Shown: positions 33,866 to 41,517 of the stretch, in pieces
How the letters are laid out: each line of letters starts with the position of its first letter
How positions within the stretch are numbered: position 1 is the first letter of the stretch
NCBI GenBank assembly: GCA_041494885.1
Contig: JBGQBO010000024.1
Span: forward strand, 15,741 to 79,740
Reading direction: 5' to 3'
Length of the DNA stretch: 64,000 bases
From: JAIQFV01 sp041494885
GTDB lineage: Bacteria > Acidobacteriota > Terriglobia > JAIQFV01
Translations under genes and position numbers: made by a program
Notes under the pieces: model-generated
Databases searched by the model: none
The model's input: the letters and a program-made list of their open reading frames with translations, nothing else
What the model was told of the DNA's origin: nothing

Positions 33866-33891
33866 TGGACACCACTGGACAAAATGGGACA
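33866..33891 (-). promoter_or_regulatory. Phased direct repeats upstream of the cluster promoter
   Basis: TGGACA at 33866-33871 and 33876-33881 and TGGGACA at 33885-33891 (plus-strand reading) recur every ten bases or so, i.e. on one face of the helix. They sit about 30 bases upstream of the promoter's -35 box in the minus direction, the usual place for an activator. Confidence 0.45.
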
Positions 33892-34055
33892 TTTATTTCT
33901 ATTAGATACCTCTGAGCTACCATAACCTATTGAAACTCAAAAAGATGACATAGACGTAATATTTTGAGACAAAAACTTCTTGGGTAGGTTCATTTCTGAG
34001 GGGGGGGAATTGAATATATCTTTGGAGCGATCACGGAAAACCTCGTAATCTTTGC

Positions 34056-34090
34056 TCAAAAAAAAGGAAGCTCATCCCATGAGCTTCCTT
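34056..34090 (-). terminator. Terminator of the F0 operon
   Basis: AAGGAAGCTCAT (34064-34075) and ATGAGCTTCCTT (34079-34090) form a perfect 12-bp stem with a three-base loop; on the minus strand it is followed by a run of T residues (34056-34065). It lies 43 bases after the atpE stop. Confidence 0.9.
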
Positions 34091-34132
34091 AATCTTCGGA
34101 TCACAAGGTTTCGTTCGGTCAATCCTGCATTC

Positions 34133-34444
34133 CTACTTCCCAAGCGCCTGGAACGCGATCAACAGGACGTAAAGGACGAGCGACTCGATAAACGCGAGTC
34201 CGAGAATCAAGAACAACTGAATGGTCTTGGCTGCACCGGGATTGCGAGCCACCCCTTCACAGGCTGAAGTTACCGCCTTCCCCTGTGCCAGTCCGCAAGC
34301 CGCGGCAGCGATGGCCAATGCGAACCCGCCCGTAATCACGCCCCCATATTCCCCGAAGGTAGTTTTTAGTTTCGCCGGTTCCTCGGCGAACATTACGGTA
34401 GTGCCCAGGAACAACAAAAATGCGATCAGAATAGCTTTTTTCAT
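34133..34444 (-). CDS. atpE: ATP synthase F0 subunit c
   Basis: The 103-residue rotor subunit has an N-terminal cleavable-looking hydrophobic segment (ILIAFLLFLGTTVMFAEE) before the two-helix hairpin, longer than the usual 75-90 residues. Helix 1 is GGFALAIAAAACGLAQGKA, the polar loop is EGVARNP, and helix 2 is LILGLAFIESLVLYVLLIAF with the ion-carrying Glu87. Gln54 aligns with the Gln of Na+-type rings, and Ser88 and Tyr92 follow Glu87, but the Thr after Ser is Leu; such patterns also occur in proton enzymes. It is the last gene of a four-gene F0 operon. Confidence 0.93.
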   Translation of the reverse strand: MKKAILIAFLLFLGTTVMFAEEPAKLKTTFGEYGGVITGGFALAIAAAACGLAQGKAVTSACEGVARNPGAAKTIQLFLILGLAFIESLVLYVLLIAFQALGK

Positions 34445-34705
34445 TCGTGGACTCTCCTTTGTCTATGCGGGTAATCCCGTTCCGCGGGAGCACCCTGATT
34501 AGGATCTTTTACCAGTGGGTGGTTGCGGAACACCCCTCTTGCAGTCCGCCTCACGCTGGTAAAACTTGGACTTCAAAAACTTTTAATAAGGAAACCAAGA
34601 AGCTGATCTTACGCCCGGCTCATTCTTCCCCTCAGGTATTCCCAAATCGCCTTAGTTCTTACCGCTCATGGTTTCCTGGCTTCCTCATGGATTCCGCTAA
34701 GATGG
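34445..34705 (-). other. atpB-atpE spacer with inverted repeat
   Basis: TTTTACCAG (34507-34515) and CTGGTAAAA (34556-34564) are perfect complements 40 bases apart in a 261-base spacer. They may be an mRNA processing or stabilising stem ahead of the highly expressed atpE, or an internal promoter region. No coding frame is supported. Confidence 0.4.
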
Positions 34706-35449
34706 TTAATGCTCATGCTCCTCGCTCTCGACCGCGCCGGCCAGGTACATGGTCGTGAGAAGAACGAACACGAGGGTTTGAACTATTGCGGTCACGATTT
34801 GCAGCGCCATGATGGGGAGAGGAACAAGCAAGGGCGCCAAGGCGAAGAAGACCAGCACAATCATATCCTCGCCGAAGATATTGCCGAACAGTCGGACACT
34901 GAGCGAGAGCGGCCGCGCGAGATGACTGACAATCTCGACGGGAAACATCAACGGCGCCAGCCACCATACCGGACCGCAAAAGTGTTTCAAGTAACTCAAG
35001 ACGCCATGTTCCCTCAAGCCCTGGTAGTTGTAATAAAGGAAGACGATCAGCGCGCAGGCCACAGTGACGTTCAAGTTGGAAGTCGGCGATTTCAAGCCGG
35101 GGATCAAACCAGCCATATTACTGGTGAAGATGAACAGTGCGAGCGTGACGATGAGCGGAAGAAATTTCACCCCTTTATGACCGATGTTCTCTTCGAGCAG
35201 CGTCTTCAGGTATTCATACAACATCTCGAAAACCTGCTGCACCTTTCCCGGGACCATGGTGTAACGGCGTCGCGCCACTGCGATCAACAAGATGATGAAC
35301 ACCACAATGAGCACGCTCATCACCACGTGATCCGGGATAATCGGGCCGTGTCCCGTGTGGTGAATCCCCAGCAGGGCCAGCAGACGGGCCACAGCGGGTC
35401 CCAGCATCTTGTTGACCCACATCGTAATGAGGAGCGGTTTTTCTTCCAT
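34706..35449 (-). CDS. atpB: ATP synthase F0 subunit a
   Basis: The 247-residue stator subunit (ATG 35449; the frame can extend two codons to a TTG) has six membrane helices. The essential Arg that meets the c-ring Glu is in LSLSVRLFGNIFGEDM, and the neighbouring helices TSNMAGLIPGLKSPTSNLNVTVACALIVF and QIVTAIVQTLVFVLLTTMYLAGA are family-typical. The second gene before is atpI. The C-terminus ends ESEEHEH. It provides the two half-channels for ion entry and exit. Confidence 0.95.
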   Translation of the reverse strand: MEEKPLLITMWVNKMLGPAVARLLALLGIHHTGHGPIIPDHVVMSVLIVVFIILLIAVARRRYTMVPGKVQQVFEMLYEYLKTLLEENIGHKGVKFLPLIVTLALFIFTSNMAGLIPGLKSPTSNLNVTVACALIVFLYYNYQGLREHGVLSYLKHFCGPVWWLAPLMFPVEIVSHLARPLSLSVRLFGNIFGEDMIVLVFFALAPLLVPLPIMALQIVTAIVQTLVFVLLTTMYLAGAVESEEHEH

Positions 35450-35479
35450 GATCAAAACTCAATAGGCGGGAAGCCGGAT

Positions 35480-35917
35480 TCAGGCCGACTTCACTCGCTC
35501 AACGGAAAATGCCATCCGAATTCCCTGAACCATAATCGCAAGGATGGGCAACGACAAACCGATGGCGAACACCATTAGATTCACCGAATGATTTCGAACG
35601 GCAAGGTACGCGACTCCACCCACCACCCCATATCGCCCGACAAACTCCAACAAGGCCCGACGGACAATGCGCCCGGTCTCGAACGCGGGCGCGGCTGAGA
35701 GATCCGGGCGCAACAGCTTCGGAATGCTATGGCTCAGCAGCCAGAAGTTTGCCGCCGAGACGGCAGCACCGATCAACAGGCTCCACACGGCGGGGCCGCT
35801 CTGCCTCATGGCCAGAACACCCACGGAGGCCACCAGCAAGACCACGAAGTTCTGTGATACTTGCATGAAGAATTCCGGATCAGGCAGAGAGACCTGATCA
35901 TTCTTTCCCGGATTCAT
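35480..35917 (-). CDS. atpI: ATP synthase subunit I (AtpI)
   Basis: The 145-residue protein has four membrane helices (FVVLLVASVGVLAM, SLLIGAAVSAANFWLLS, YGVVGGVAYLAV, VFAIGLSLPILAIMV). This matches the AtpI family (PF03899), which assists c-ring assembly and Mg2+ supply. It overlaps atpZ by 20 bases and precedes atpB by 30 bases. The sequence conservation in the family is low, so the call leans on the operon position. Confidence 0.8.
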   Translation of the reverse strand: MNPGKNDQVSLPDPEFFMQVSQNFVVLLVASVGVLAMRQSGPAVWSLLIGAAVSAANFWLLSHSIPKLLRPDLSAAPAFETGRIVRRALLEFVGRYGVVGGVAYLAVRNHSVNLMVFAIGLSLPILAIMVQGIRMAFSVERVKSA

Positions 35918-36176
35918 GAGGTTCCTTGTCAGTGGTTTCGTCTTTGCGGTCCGGGTCGTTGGCCCGGTTATAGCGGCTTACTTCCTTAAAAAGATTCAGG
36001 AACGAGGCAATCACCCCGAAGATGACAAACAGCATCATCATCTTGGTGCCGGTATGAAACCATCCGTCGAGGGTCTTCCCGATGTAGTAGCCGATGGCAA
36101 TCGAGATGGGGAACATCAACCCGACCGACGAGAGTGAGAGAAGCTGATTGCGCGGCTTACGGTCGTCCCCTCCCAT
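35898..36176 (-). CDS. atpZ: AtpZ-like ATP synthase accessory protein
   Basis: From ATG 36176 (the frame extends to a TTG 11 codons upstream) the 92-residue protein has two membrane helices, GLMFPISIAIGYYIGKTLDGWF and KMMMLFVIFGVIASFLNLFKEV, the arrangement of AtpZ/PF09527, where the pair with AtpI forms a membrane Ca2+/Mg2+ channel. It heads the F0 operon. The C-terminal tail is highly charged and overlaps the start of atpI. Confidence 0.85.
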   Translation of the reverse strand: MGGDDRKPRNQLLSLSSVGLMFPISIAIGYYIGKTLDGWFHTGTKMMMLFVIFGVIASFLNLFKEVSRYNRANDPDRKDETTDKEPHESGKE

Positions 36177-36584
36177 GGAACACGCCCTGTCTCGCGGGTT
36201 TTCACTCAAAGTAAACGAAAAATCATACCCGAACTTCCTCCCTCCGACAAGCGGATTTCAAGATCGCCAAGAATCGGAAAACCCCTCGTTTATTCGAGGG
36301 CTTCAAAGCCCGCGGTGAAGCAATTCGCGCTCATGGGGTCATCCTCGCGGAGGCGTCGGCCTTTACAGGACATGTCGTCGTCAGGCGCGCGAAGTTTCAT
36401 TTGACACTCCTCCATCATTTACGCTAACTTTTTGAGTTTGACCGGTAGACTGGATTTCCATCGTGGCTGCGGAGCGAGGGAAACAGGGCTGCTTCCCGAT
36501 GTTGTTACCGAATAGAAGCGGTGGAGCGATGGGTGTCGCTTGTTCTTATCTGAAAAATCTTATGGGAAAGCGAGGGCAGCAGCG
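36177..36584. other. Divergent gap between atpZ and the Rieske gene
   Basis: The roughly 400-base gap must hold the F0 operon promoter and the Rieske gene promoter. I see a small hairpin CCCTCG/CGAGGG at 36283-36300 without a T tract, and TTGACA at 36402-36407 on the plus strand without a convincing -10. No small gene or known RNA is recognised. Confidence 0.35.
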
Positions 36585-36893
36585 ATGGCAACATTTGTGA
36601 GGGTGGCATCGACCAGTGAGATCGGCGAGGGCACTGGAAAAACCGTGGAGGCGGAGGGGAGGACTATTGCACTCTTCAACGTTCACGGGAAATACTACGC
36701 CATTGACAATACTTGTAAGCACCGCGGCGGTCCCCTGGGAGAAGGGATGCTGGACGACAACATTGTCACCTGTCCATGGCATGGCTGGCAATACGACGTT
36801 GCGACCGGGAAGTCCCTGTTTAATCCCAGCGTCATGGTGAATACGTACCCCGTGGAGGTCGAGGGCTCCGACATAAAGGTGGCGCTCGCGTGA
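36585..36893 (+). CDS. Rieske [2Fe-2S] ferredoxin-like protein
   Basis: From ATG 36585 the 102-residue protein is a complete Rieske domain with ligands Cys44 and His46 in CKHRGGPLGEG and Cys63 and His66 in CPWHGW. The size and the GGPLGEG loop match soluble Rieske ferredoxins of NirD/aromatic-dioxygenase type. No oxygenase subunit is nearby, so it is probably a general electron carrier or a small regulator. It precedes thioredoxin reductase by 223 bases, and both are on the plus strand. Confidence 0.88.
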   Translation: MATFVRVASTSEIGEGTGKTVEAEGRTIALFNVHGKYYAIDNTCKHRGGPLGEGMLDDNIVTCPWHGWQYDVATGKSLFNPSVMVNTYPVEVEGSDIKVALA

Positions 36894-37116
36894 CGCTCTG
36901 GTAGAATCATTCCCCGTTCCAGATGGAGAGGGGCGAGAAAACCCGGGGTAAGGCCAAAGGATGGATTGGACTGTTGGAAATTATAGGAAGCGTTCGGGCG
37001 CACCTTGTGATCTCCCCATGTGGAGAGGCGGCCCCGCCCCTTTCGAGCCGCTCCTCTGAGCGGGCGCCTCAAGCGCAAATCAAACGATCTGAGTGACACA
37101 CTTCCTGGGAGCCTTC

Positions 37117-38055
37117 ATGGACGTACGAAAAGTATTCATTCTGGGATCAGGTCCTGCGGGACTCACCGCTGCGGTTTATGCGGCGCGGGGGAATCTCAAT
37201 CCCCTGGTGGTGGAAGGTCATGAAGCCGGCGGGCAATTGATGCTCACCACGATGGTCGAGAACTTCCCCGGATTTCGCGATGGAATCATGGGACCGCAAT
37301 TGATGGATGACATGCGGGAGCAGGCCAAGCGGTTCGGCGCGGAAATCATCCAGGGGGCGGTCACCAAGGTCGATCTCTCCCACCGGCCGTTCACCCTCCA
37401 CATGGATGAAAACCGCGTGGTTCAGACGGAAACGCTCATCATTGCCACGGGTGCCTCGGCGCGGCTTCTCGGATTGGAATCCGAGCGCAAGTTGATGGGG
37501 CACGGGGTGTCTACCTGCGCCACCTGTGACGGCTTCTTTTATCGCGGGAAAGAAGTCGTGGTGGTGGGCGGCGGCGATTCCGCCCTTGAAGAGGGTATGT
37601 TTCTCACGAAGTACGCCACCCGGGTCACGCTGGTGCACCGTCGGGACTCCTTGCGTGCCTCCAAGGTCATGCAGGATCGTGCCTTCAAAAATGAGAAGAT
37701 CAAATTCATCTGGAATTCCACCGTCTCCGAAGTGCTCGATGTCCAGGATGGCGAAGTCAAGGCGGTCCGGCTGAAGAATCTGAAGACGGGCGAAGAATCG
37801 GTTTTGAATTGCCACGGTTTATTTATCGCCATTGGTCACGATCCGAACACCGGGCTTTTTCAAGGACAATTGGAAATGGACCCGGCCGGCTATCTCATTA
37901 CCCGCAACGGCGGAACCCGGAGCAGCGTGGAAGGGGTGTTTGCGGCCGGAGATGTGCAGGACCATGTGTACCGGCAGGCCATTACCGCAGCCGGCTCTGG
38001 CTGTATGGCCGCCATCGATGCCGAGCATTTTTTGAGCTCGCACGGCGGCTCGTGA
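37117..38055 (+). CDS. trxB: Thioredoxin-disulfide reductase
   Basis: The 312-residue flavoprotein reduces thioredoxin with NADPH. FAD binding is seen in FILGSGPAGLTAAVYAARG (8-26), the redox pair in CATCDG (Cys134 and Cys137), NADPH binding in VVVVGGGDSALEEGMFL and the HRRDSLRASK motif, and the second FAD motif in VFAAGDVQD. I start at ATG 37117 rather than a GTG eight codons upstream. It is followed by a repeat cassette and a TlpA-like thiol oxidoreductase, a sensible functional pairing. Confidence 0.94.
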   Translation: MDVRKVFILGSGPAGLTAAVYAARGNLNPLVVEGHEAGGQLMLTTMVENFPGFRDGIMGPQLMDDMREQAKRFGAEIIQGAVTKVDLSHRPFTLHMDENRVVQTETLIIATGASARLLGLESERKLMGHGVSTCATCDGFFYRGKEVVVVGGGDSALEEGMFLTKYATRVTLVHRRDSLRASKVMQDRAFKNEKIKFIWNSTVSEVLDVQDGEVKAVRLKNLKTGEESVLNCHGLFIAIGHDPNTGLFQGQLEMDPAGYLITRNGGTRSSVEGVFAAGDVQDHVYRQAITAAGSGCMAAIDAEHFLSSHGGS

Positions 38056-38097
38056 GGAATGCGATTCAGTCGATGGAGCTTGACGCGCTCAGAAATC

Positions 38098-38307
38098 TGA
38101 AGTCGGAGGTCGGAAGTCAGAAAAAAGGTATCAGGTGCCGGGTGTCGGGTGTCAGAAAAAATAAACCTGAGACTGGGGGCGAGAAGTCAGACCATCCGCC
38201 CTGGTGATTTGAGGACTGCGGTTTTGAAGTTTGAACTTCGGGCATTGGGCCTTTAACTTTGGATTTCGGTTCACTTCCCTGGCACCCGGAACCCGACACC
38301 CGGCACC
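38098..38307. repeat. Palindromic repeat cassette, family A, copy 4
   Basis: The cassette begins with GAAGTCGGAGGTCGGAAGTC words, then GTGCCGGGTGTCGGGTGTC (38135-38153), and ends in the complementary CCCGACACCCGGCACC (38292-38307). About 80 bases in the middle (about 38185-38265) match copy 2 in order. It separates trxB from the TlpA-like gene on the plus strand. Confidence 0.85.
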
Positions 38308-38408
38308 TTTTCTCTGCCCTCCAACTTCTGACTTCATTCACGGTACTATAAGAATCGAGGGACTGCTAAACGATTCCTACAATCCAAATCGCAAGAGGTC
38401 TCTACAAG

Positions 38409-38903
38409 ATGCCCGCACTCACTCCAGGAAAGACCGCACCCGCTTTTACGCTCGAGGGAATTGATGGAAAGGACTACTCCCTTGAGAAAGAGCGAAAATC
38501 GAAACTCATCGTGGCAGCTTTTTACAAGAAGAGCTGTCCGGTGTGCCAGATGACGTTCCCGTTTTTGGAACGTATCTGGAAGGTCTATGCCGGATCTCCC
38601 ATTGAAGTTCTGGGGATTGCTCAGGACGAGCCCCATGAAGCGGAACAGTTCGCCGAAGAATTCCAGCTCTCTTTTCCAATCCTCATCGACGAAGAACCGT
38701 ACAAGGTCTCCAGCGCTTACGGGATTACCAATGTCCCGTCAATCTTTCTGATCGACCACGATGGAAAAATTCTTCAGACCCAGGTGGGTTTCGATAAATC
38801 CGCATTGATTGAGACTTCAAAGTCCATTGCCAGGAAGCTCCATCAGCAGGCAGCGCCCGTGTTTACCAAGGCCGACAATGTTCCCGATTTCAAACCCGGC
38901 TGA
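38409..38903 (+). CDS. TlpA/AhpC-TSA-like thiol oxidoreductase
   Basis: The 164-residue thioredoxin-fold protein has the pair Cys43-x-x-Cys46 in KSCPVCQMTFPFL, the cis-Pro in ITNVPSIFLID and the peroxiredoxin-like start GKTAPAFTLEGIDGK. CPVC resembles cytoplasmic TlpA/ResA relatives more than true peroxiredoxins. No signal peptide is present, so it works in the cytoplasm, perhaps receiving electrons from the adjacent thioredoxin reductase system. The C-terminal 25 residues (QQAAPVFTKADNVPDFKPG) are an extension. Confidence 0.85.
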   Translation: MPALTPGKTAPAFTLEGIDGKDYSLEKERKSKLIVAAFYKKSCPVCQMTFPFLERIWKVYAGSPIEVLGIAQDEPHEAEQFAEEFQLSFPILIDEEPYKVSSAYGITNVPSIFLIDHDGKILQTQVGFDKSALIETSKSIARKLHQQAAPVFTKADNVPDFKPG

Positions 38904-38939
38904 GGATCCAAGAACGCCTGAACGCGCCGGCGGCGCGTT

Positions 38940-39213
38940 TCTGAATTGCGGATTTCGGATTGCGGAGTTTCATATTGCGGATTTTGGAATAACGATTGCT
39001 GAATCACTGACTTCTGAGATTTGAAATTTCAGGGTTACATTGAAAATCACGCATCAAAAGTTAGTGGCGAAAGGTTCCAAGCCAACTCTCCCCATAGGCA
39101 ATCTGCAATGAGAACGCCCTCAATCCAAAATCCGAAATGGATTGGTTCGAATTCCGCAATCCGCATTCCGCAATCCGAAATTGAATATTCCGAAATCGCA
39201 AATCCAAAATTGC
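38940..39213. repeat. Palindromic repeat cassette, family C
   Basis: The left half (about 38941-38990) is made of GCGGATTTCGGATTGCGGA-type words and the right half (about 39148-39212) of the complementary TCCGCAATCCGCATTCCG and CCGAAATTGAATATTCCG. The two halves form a long imperfect hairpin around a centre at about 39075. The right end touches the GAF gene ATG at 39215, so its ribosome site lies in the repeat. Confidence 0.8.
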
Positions 39214-39214
39214 C

Positions 39215-39664
39215 ATGACTTCTTCCACTCCCGTTCTTGAAGCCGTCGAAGCGTTGGTCTCCTCCCACGCCAGCGACGATCGCGTCCTGGATGAAACCGT
39301 CCGATTGTTGAAGGAAAATTTTGCCCACTATACCTGGGTCGGGATCTACTGGGTGGATGGAAACGACCTCGCCCTGAAGACCTACCTGGGCAGGCCCTCC
39401 CCCCACACACGCATCCCAATCGGCAAAGGCATCTGTGGAGCTGCTGTGGCCGAGAAAAGAACGGTCAACGTGCCTGATGTGAACGCTGACCCGCGCTATC
39501 TCGCCTGCTCGCTGGAAACCCGGTCCGAGATTGTCGTCCCCATCCAGCGTGATGGAAAGATTTTCGGAGAAATCGATATCGACAGCGATGCACCGAACGC
39601 CTTTCGAGGCTCCGACCAGCAGTTCCTTGAAGCTGTGGCCAGCTTGCTCGCCTCCAGATTCTGA
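39215..39664 (+). CDS. GAF-domain protein, free methionine-R-sulfoxide reductase-like
   Basis: The 149-residue protein is a single GAF domain of the fRMsr type: HYTWVGIYWVDGNDLALK (39-56), IGKGICGAAVAEKRTVNVPDV with Cys74, and YLACSLETRSEIVVPI with Cys98, followed by GEIDIDSDAPNAF. In the E. coli enzyme Cys94 and Cys118 have the same 24-residue spacing; the third Cys (Cys84) has no counterpart here, so the catalytic cycle may differ or the protein may be a ligand sensor. It follows thioredoxin reductase and a thiol oxidoreductase, which fits a thiol-dependent repair role. Confidence 0.8.
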   Translation: MTSSTPVLEAVEALVSSHASDDRVLDETVRLLKENFAHYTWVGIYWVDGNDLALKTYLGRPSPHTRIPIGKGICGAAVAEKRTVNVPDVNADPRYLACSLETRSEIVVPIQRDGKIFGEIDIDSDAPNAFRGSDQQFLEAVASLLASRF

Positions 39665-39730
39665 AGCTCTCTTTAAAAATCACACGCGGATCGGAAGAGG
39701 ATTCGCCCTGCCGTCAGACCCGGGTGTGAC

Positions 39731-39800
39731 CCGACCCTCCCGCTGAAGCTCGCCGGGAAGGCAGCCCTCCGGTTGCCGCGAACCGGGTGCGCCGACGTCT
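39731..39800 (+). other. Structured G+C-rich segment between convergent genes
   Basis: Several short helices are possible, the clearest CGGTT (39770-39774) with AACCG (39781-39785), next to CCCTCC and GGGTGC words that superficially recall SAM-IV-class riboswitch cores. It lies after a plus-strand gene, with no plus-strand gene downstream, so a riboswitch role is doubtful. The rest of the gap 39665-39905 shows nothing. Confidence 0.25.
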
Positions 39801-39905
39801 TATAGCCGATCGAGGATGAGAAAAAGCAATCACTCGAACGGATGTCGAATGGGGAGCATCCTTCCCAGGGAAGATCCCCCAGGGAAGTTTCAACAAATTG
39901 GAAGA

Positions 39906-41357
39906 CTACTGGAAAAGCGCGAGGGAATTCTGTGCGAGGCGGATGAAAGGGTCAGGATAGATGCCAATGAAGAGTGTGAAGGCCAGGGTCACGGCCAGGG
40001 TCGTCAGCACGCCCGGAGAAAGCACCATCTTCTCCTCATCCACCTTATCGTTCATGAACATGACAACGACCACACGGAAATAGTAATAGAGGGACACGGC
40101 CGCGTTGAGAACGGCGATGATGGCCAGCCCGTAATGTTTGGTTTGAATGACGGAGGCGAACAGATAATACTTTCCGATGAAGCCCGCGGTCGGCGGGATC
40201 CCTGCGAGTGAGAGCATGAAGATCAGCATCAGGACGGCCGCCACCGGGTTCTTCTGAAACATCCCCGACATATCCTGAATCTGGTCGCCGATCAGATCCT
40301 TGCGCCGCATGGCCACCACCAGCGTCCACGCCCCAATGTTCATGAACATGTACACGAGGAAGTAGATGGCAATCCCGGTAATCCCGTAATCATTGCCCGC
40401 GATTATGCCCAGCATCAGGTACCCGGCGTGGGCGATGGAGGAGTAGGCAAGCAGCCGCTTGATGTTCGACTGCGAAATCGCGGTGATGTTCCCCACCGTC
40501 ATCGTTAAAACACAGATGACGGAGAGCATGGGAATCCAGTTGGCTTGGAGCGGCTTGAGGGCGATGAAGAGAAAGCGAAGCGTGAGCGCAAACGCGGCGG
40601 CCTTGGGCGCGACGGAAATGAAGGCCGTGATGGGGGACGGAGCCCCTTCGTAAGCGTCAGGCAGCCACTGGTGGAAAGGGACACCCGCCACTTTGAAAAG
40701 CAGTCCCGCGGACAGGGTGACCAACGCGACCAGTGAAACAGGGTCGTTCAGGGGACGTTCGGCGAGTTTCTGACCGATAACCCGCAAGTCGGTCGACCCG
40801 CTGATTCCATACAGCAAAGAGATGCCGTAAAGCAGGATGCCCGAAGAAAAGGCACCCAGCAGGAAAAACTTCAGGGAGGCTTCGTTCGACTGGCGATTCG
40901 TCCGCAGGTATCCCACCAGGATGTACTCCGAAATGGCCATCAGCTCCAGCGCGATGTACAGGGTAATGATGTCCATCCCCATCACCATGAAATTCATGCC
41001 GATGAGAGAGAAGAGGATCAGCGCATAGTAATCGCCGCGGTGCTCGCCCTCGAGGTTGAGATAGCGCGCCGAAATAAAAATTACCAGGGCCGTGGTGATC
41101 AAAAAGACAAACTGGAAGTAGACCGCAAAGGAGTCGTTCACAATGGCGCCGTTGTAGGCGCTCACATTGAACCGCCGGATCTGAAACAAGGCATAAGTGG
41201 CATAGGCGATGCCCAGGAGCGCCGTGAAGGCGTTCAGGACCTTCCACGCGCGGTCGAGGAAGAGATCCACGATCAGAACGCCCAGCCCAAACAGGGCGAG
41301 CAGCAACTGCGGATAAATCGCGACGATGTCACTGACTTGAAAGAATTGGTTAAACAT
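39906..41357 (-). CDS. nuoN: NADH-quinone oxidoreductase subunit N
   Basis: The 483-residue antiporter-like membrane subunit has 13-14 helices. The key Lys in broken helix TM7-8 and the Glu of TM5 are in the regions YIALELMAISEYILVGY and LLFKVAGVPFHQWLPDAYEGAPSPITAF; SNIKRLLAYSSIAHAGYLMLG is the next hallmark. It is the last gene of the nuoC-D-H-I-J-K-L-M-N run and lies 160 bases after nuoM. It helps proton pumping coupled to quinone reduction in the inner membrane. Confidence 0.95.
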   Translation of the reverse strand: MFNQFFQVSDIVAIYPQLLLALFGLGVLIVDLFLDRAWKVLNAFTALLGIAYATYALFQIRRFNVSAYNGAIVNDSFAVYFQFVFLITTALVIFISARYLNLEGEHRGDYYALILFSLIGMNFMVMGMDIITLYIALELMAISEYILVGYLRTNRQSNEASLKFFLLGAFSSGILLYGISLLYGISGSTDLRVIGQKLAERPLNDPVSLVALVTLSAGLLFKVAGVPFHQWLPDAYEGAPSPITAFISVAPKAAAFALTLRFLFIALKPLQANWIPMLSVICVLTMTVGNITAISQSNIKRLLAYSSIAHAGYLMLGIIAGNDYGITGIAIYFLVYMFMNIGAWTLVVAMRRKDLIGDQIQDMSGMFQKNPVAAVLMLIFMLSLAGIPPTAGFIGKYYLFASVIQTKHYGLAIIAVLNAAVSLYYYFRVVVVMFMNDKVDEEKMVLSPGVLTTLAVTLAFTLFIGIYPDPFIRLAQNSLALFQ

Positions 41358-41517
41358 GAGAAGTTTTTAAGTGAACATCACAATCAGATTCGGAGTTCAA
41401 ACCATCCCGGGTCTTATCCGGTCTGCGGCTTCGCCGCTTCCTCTCGTCGGAATCCCAGAAAACGTCAAAATCATCTTTCATCCTCAATGGCCCGGGCAGA
41501 GGATCGATCGGCCCTCC

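Larger units (their letters stand above)
33558..34055. other. AT-rich intergenic region upstream of the biosynthetic cluster
   Basis: The roughly 500-base gap between the receiver gene and the end of atpE is markedly AT-rich at about 33730-34000, unlike the rest of the window. It contains the promoter candidate and direct repeats listed separately. No gene is visible. Confidence 0.6.

Noticed and set aside
39145..39160. TTGGTTCGAATTCCG as a tRNA T-arm.
   Set aside because: It lies inside the family C repeat and has no acceptor or anticodon stem around it.
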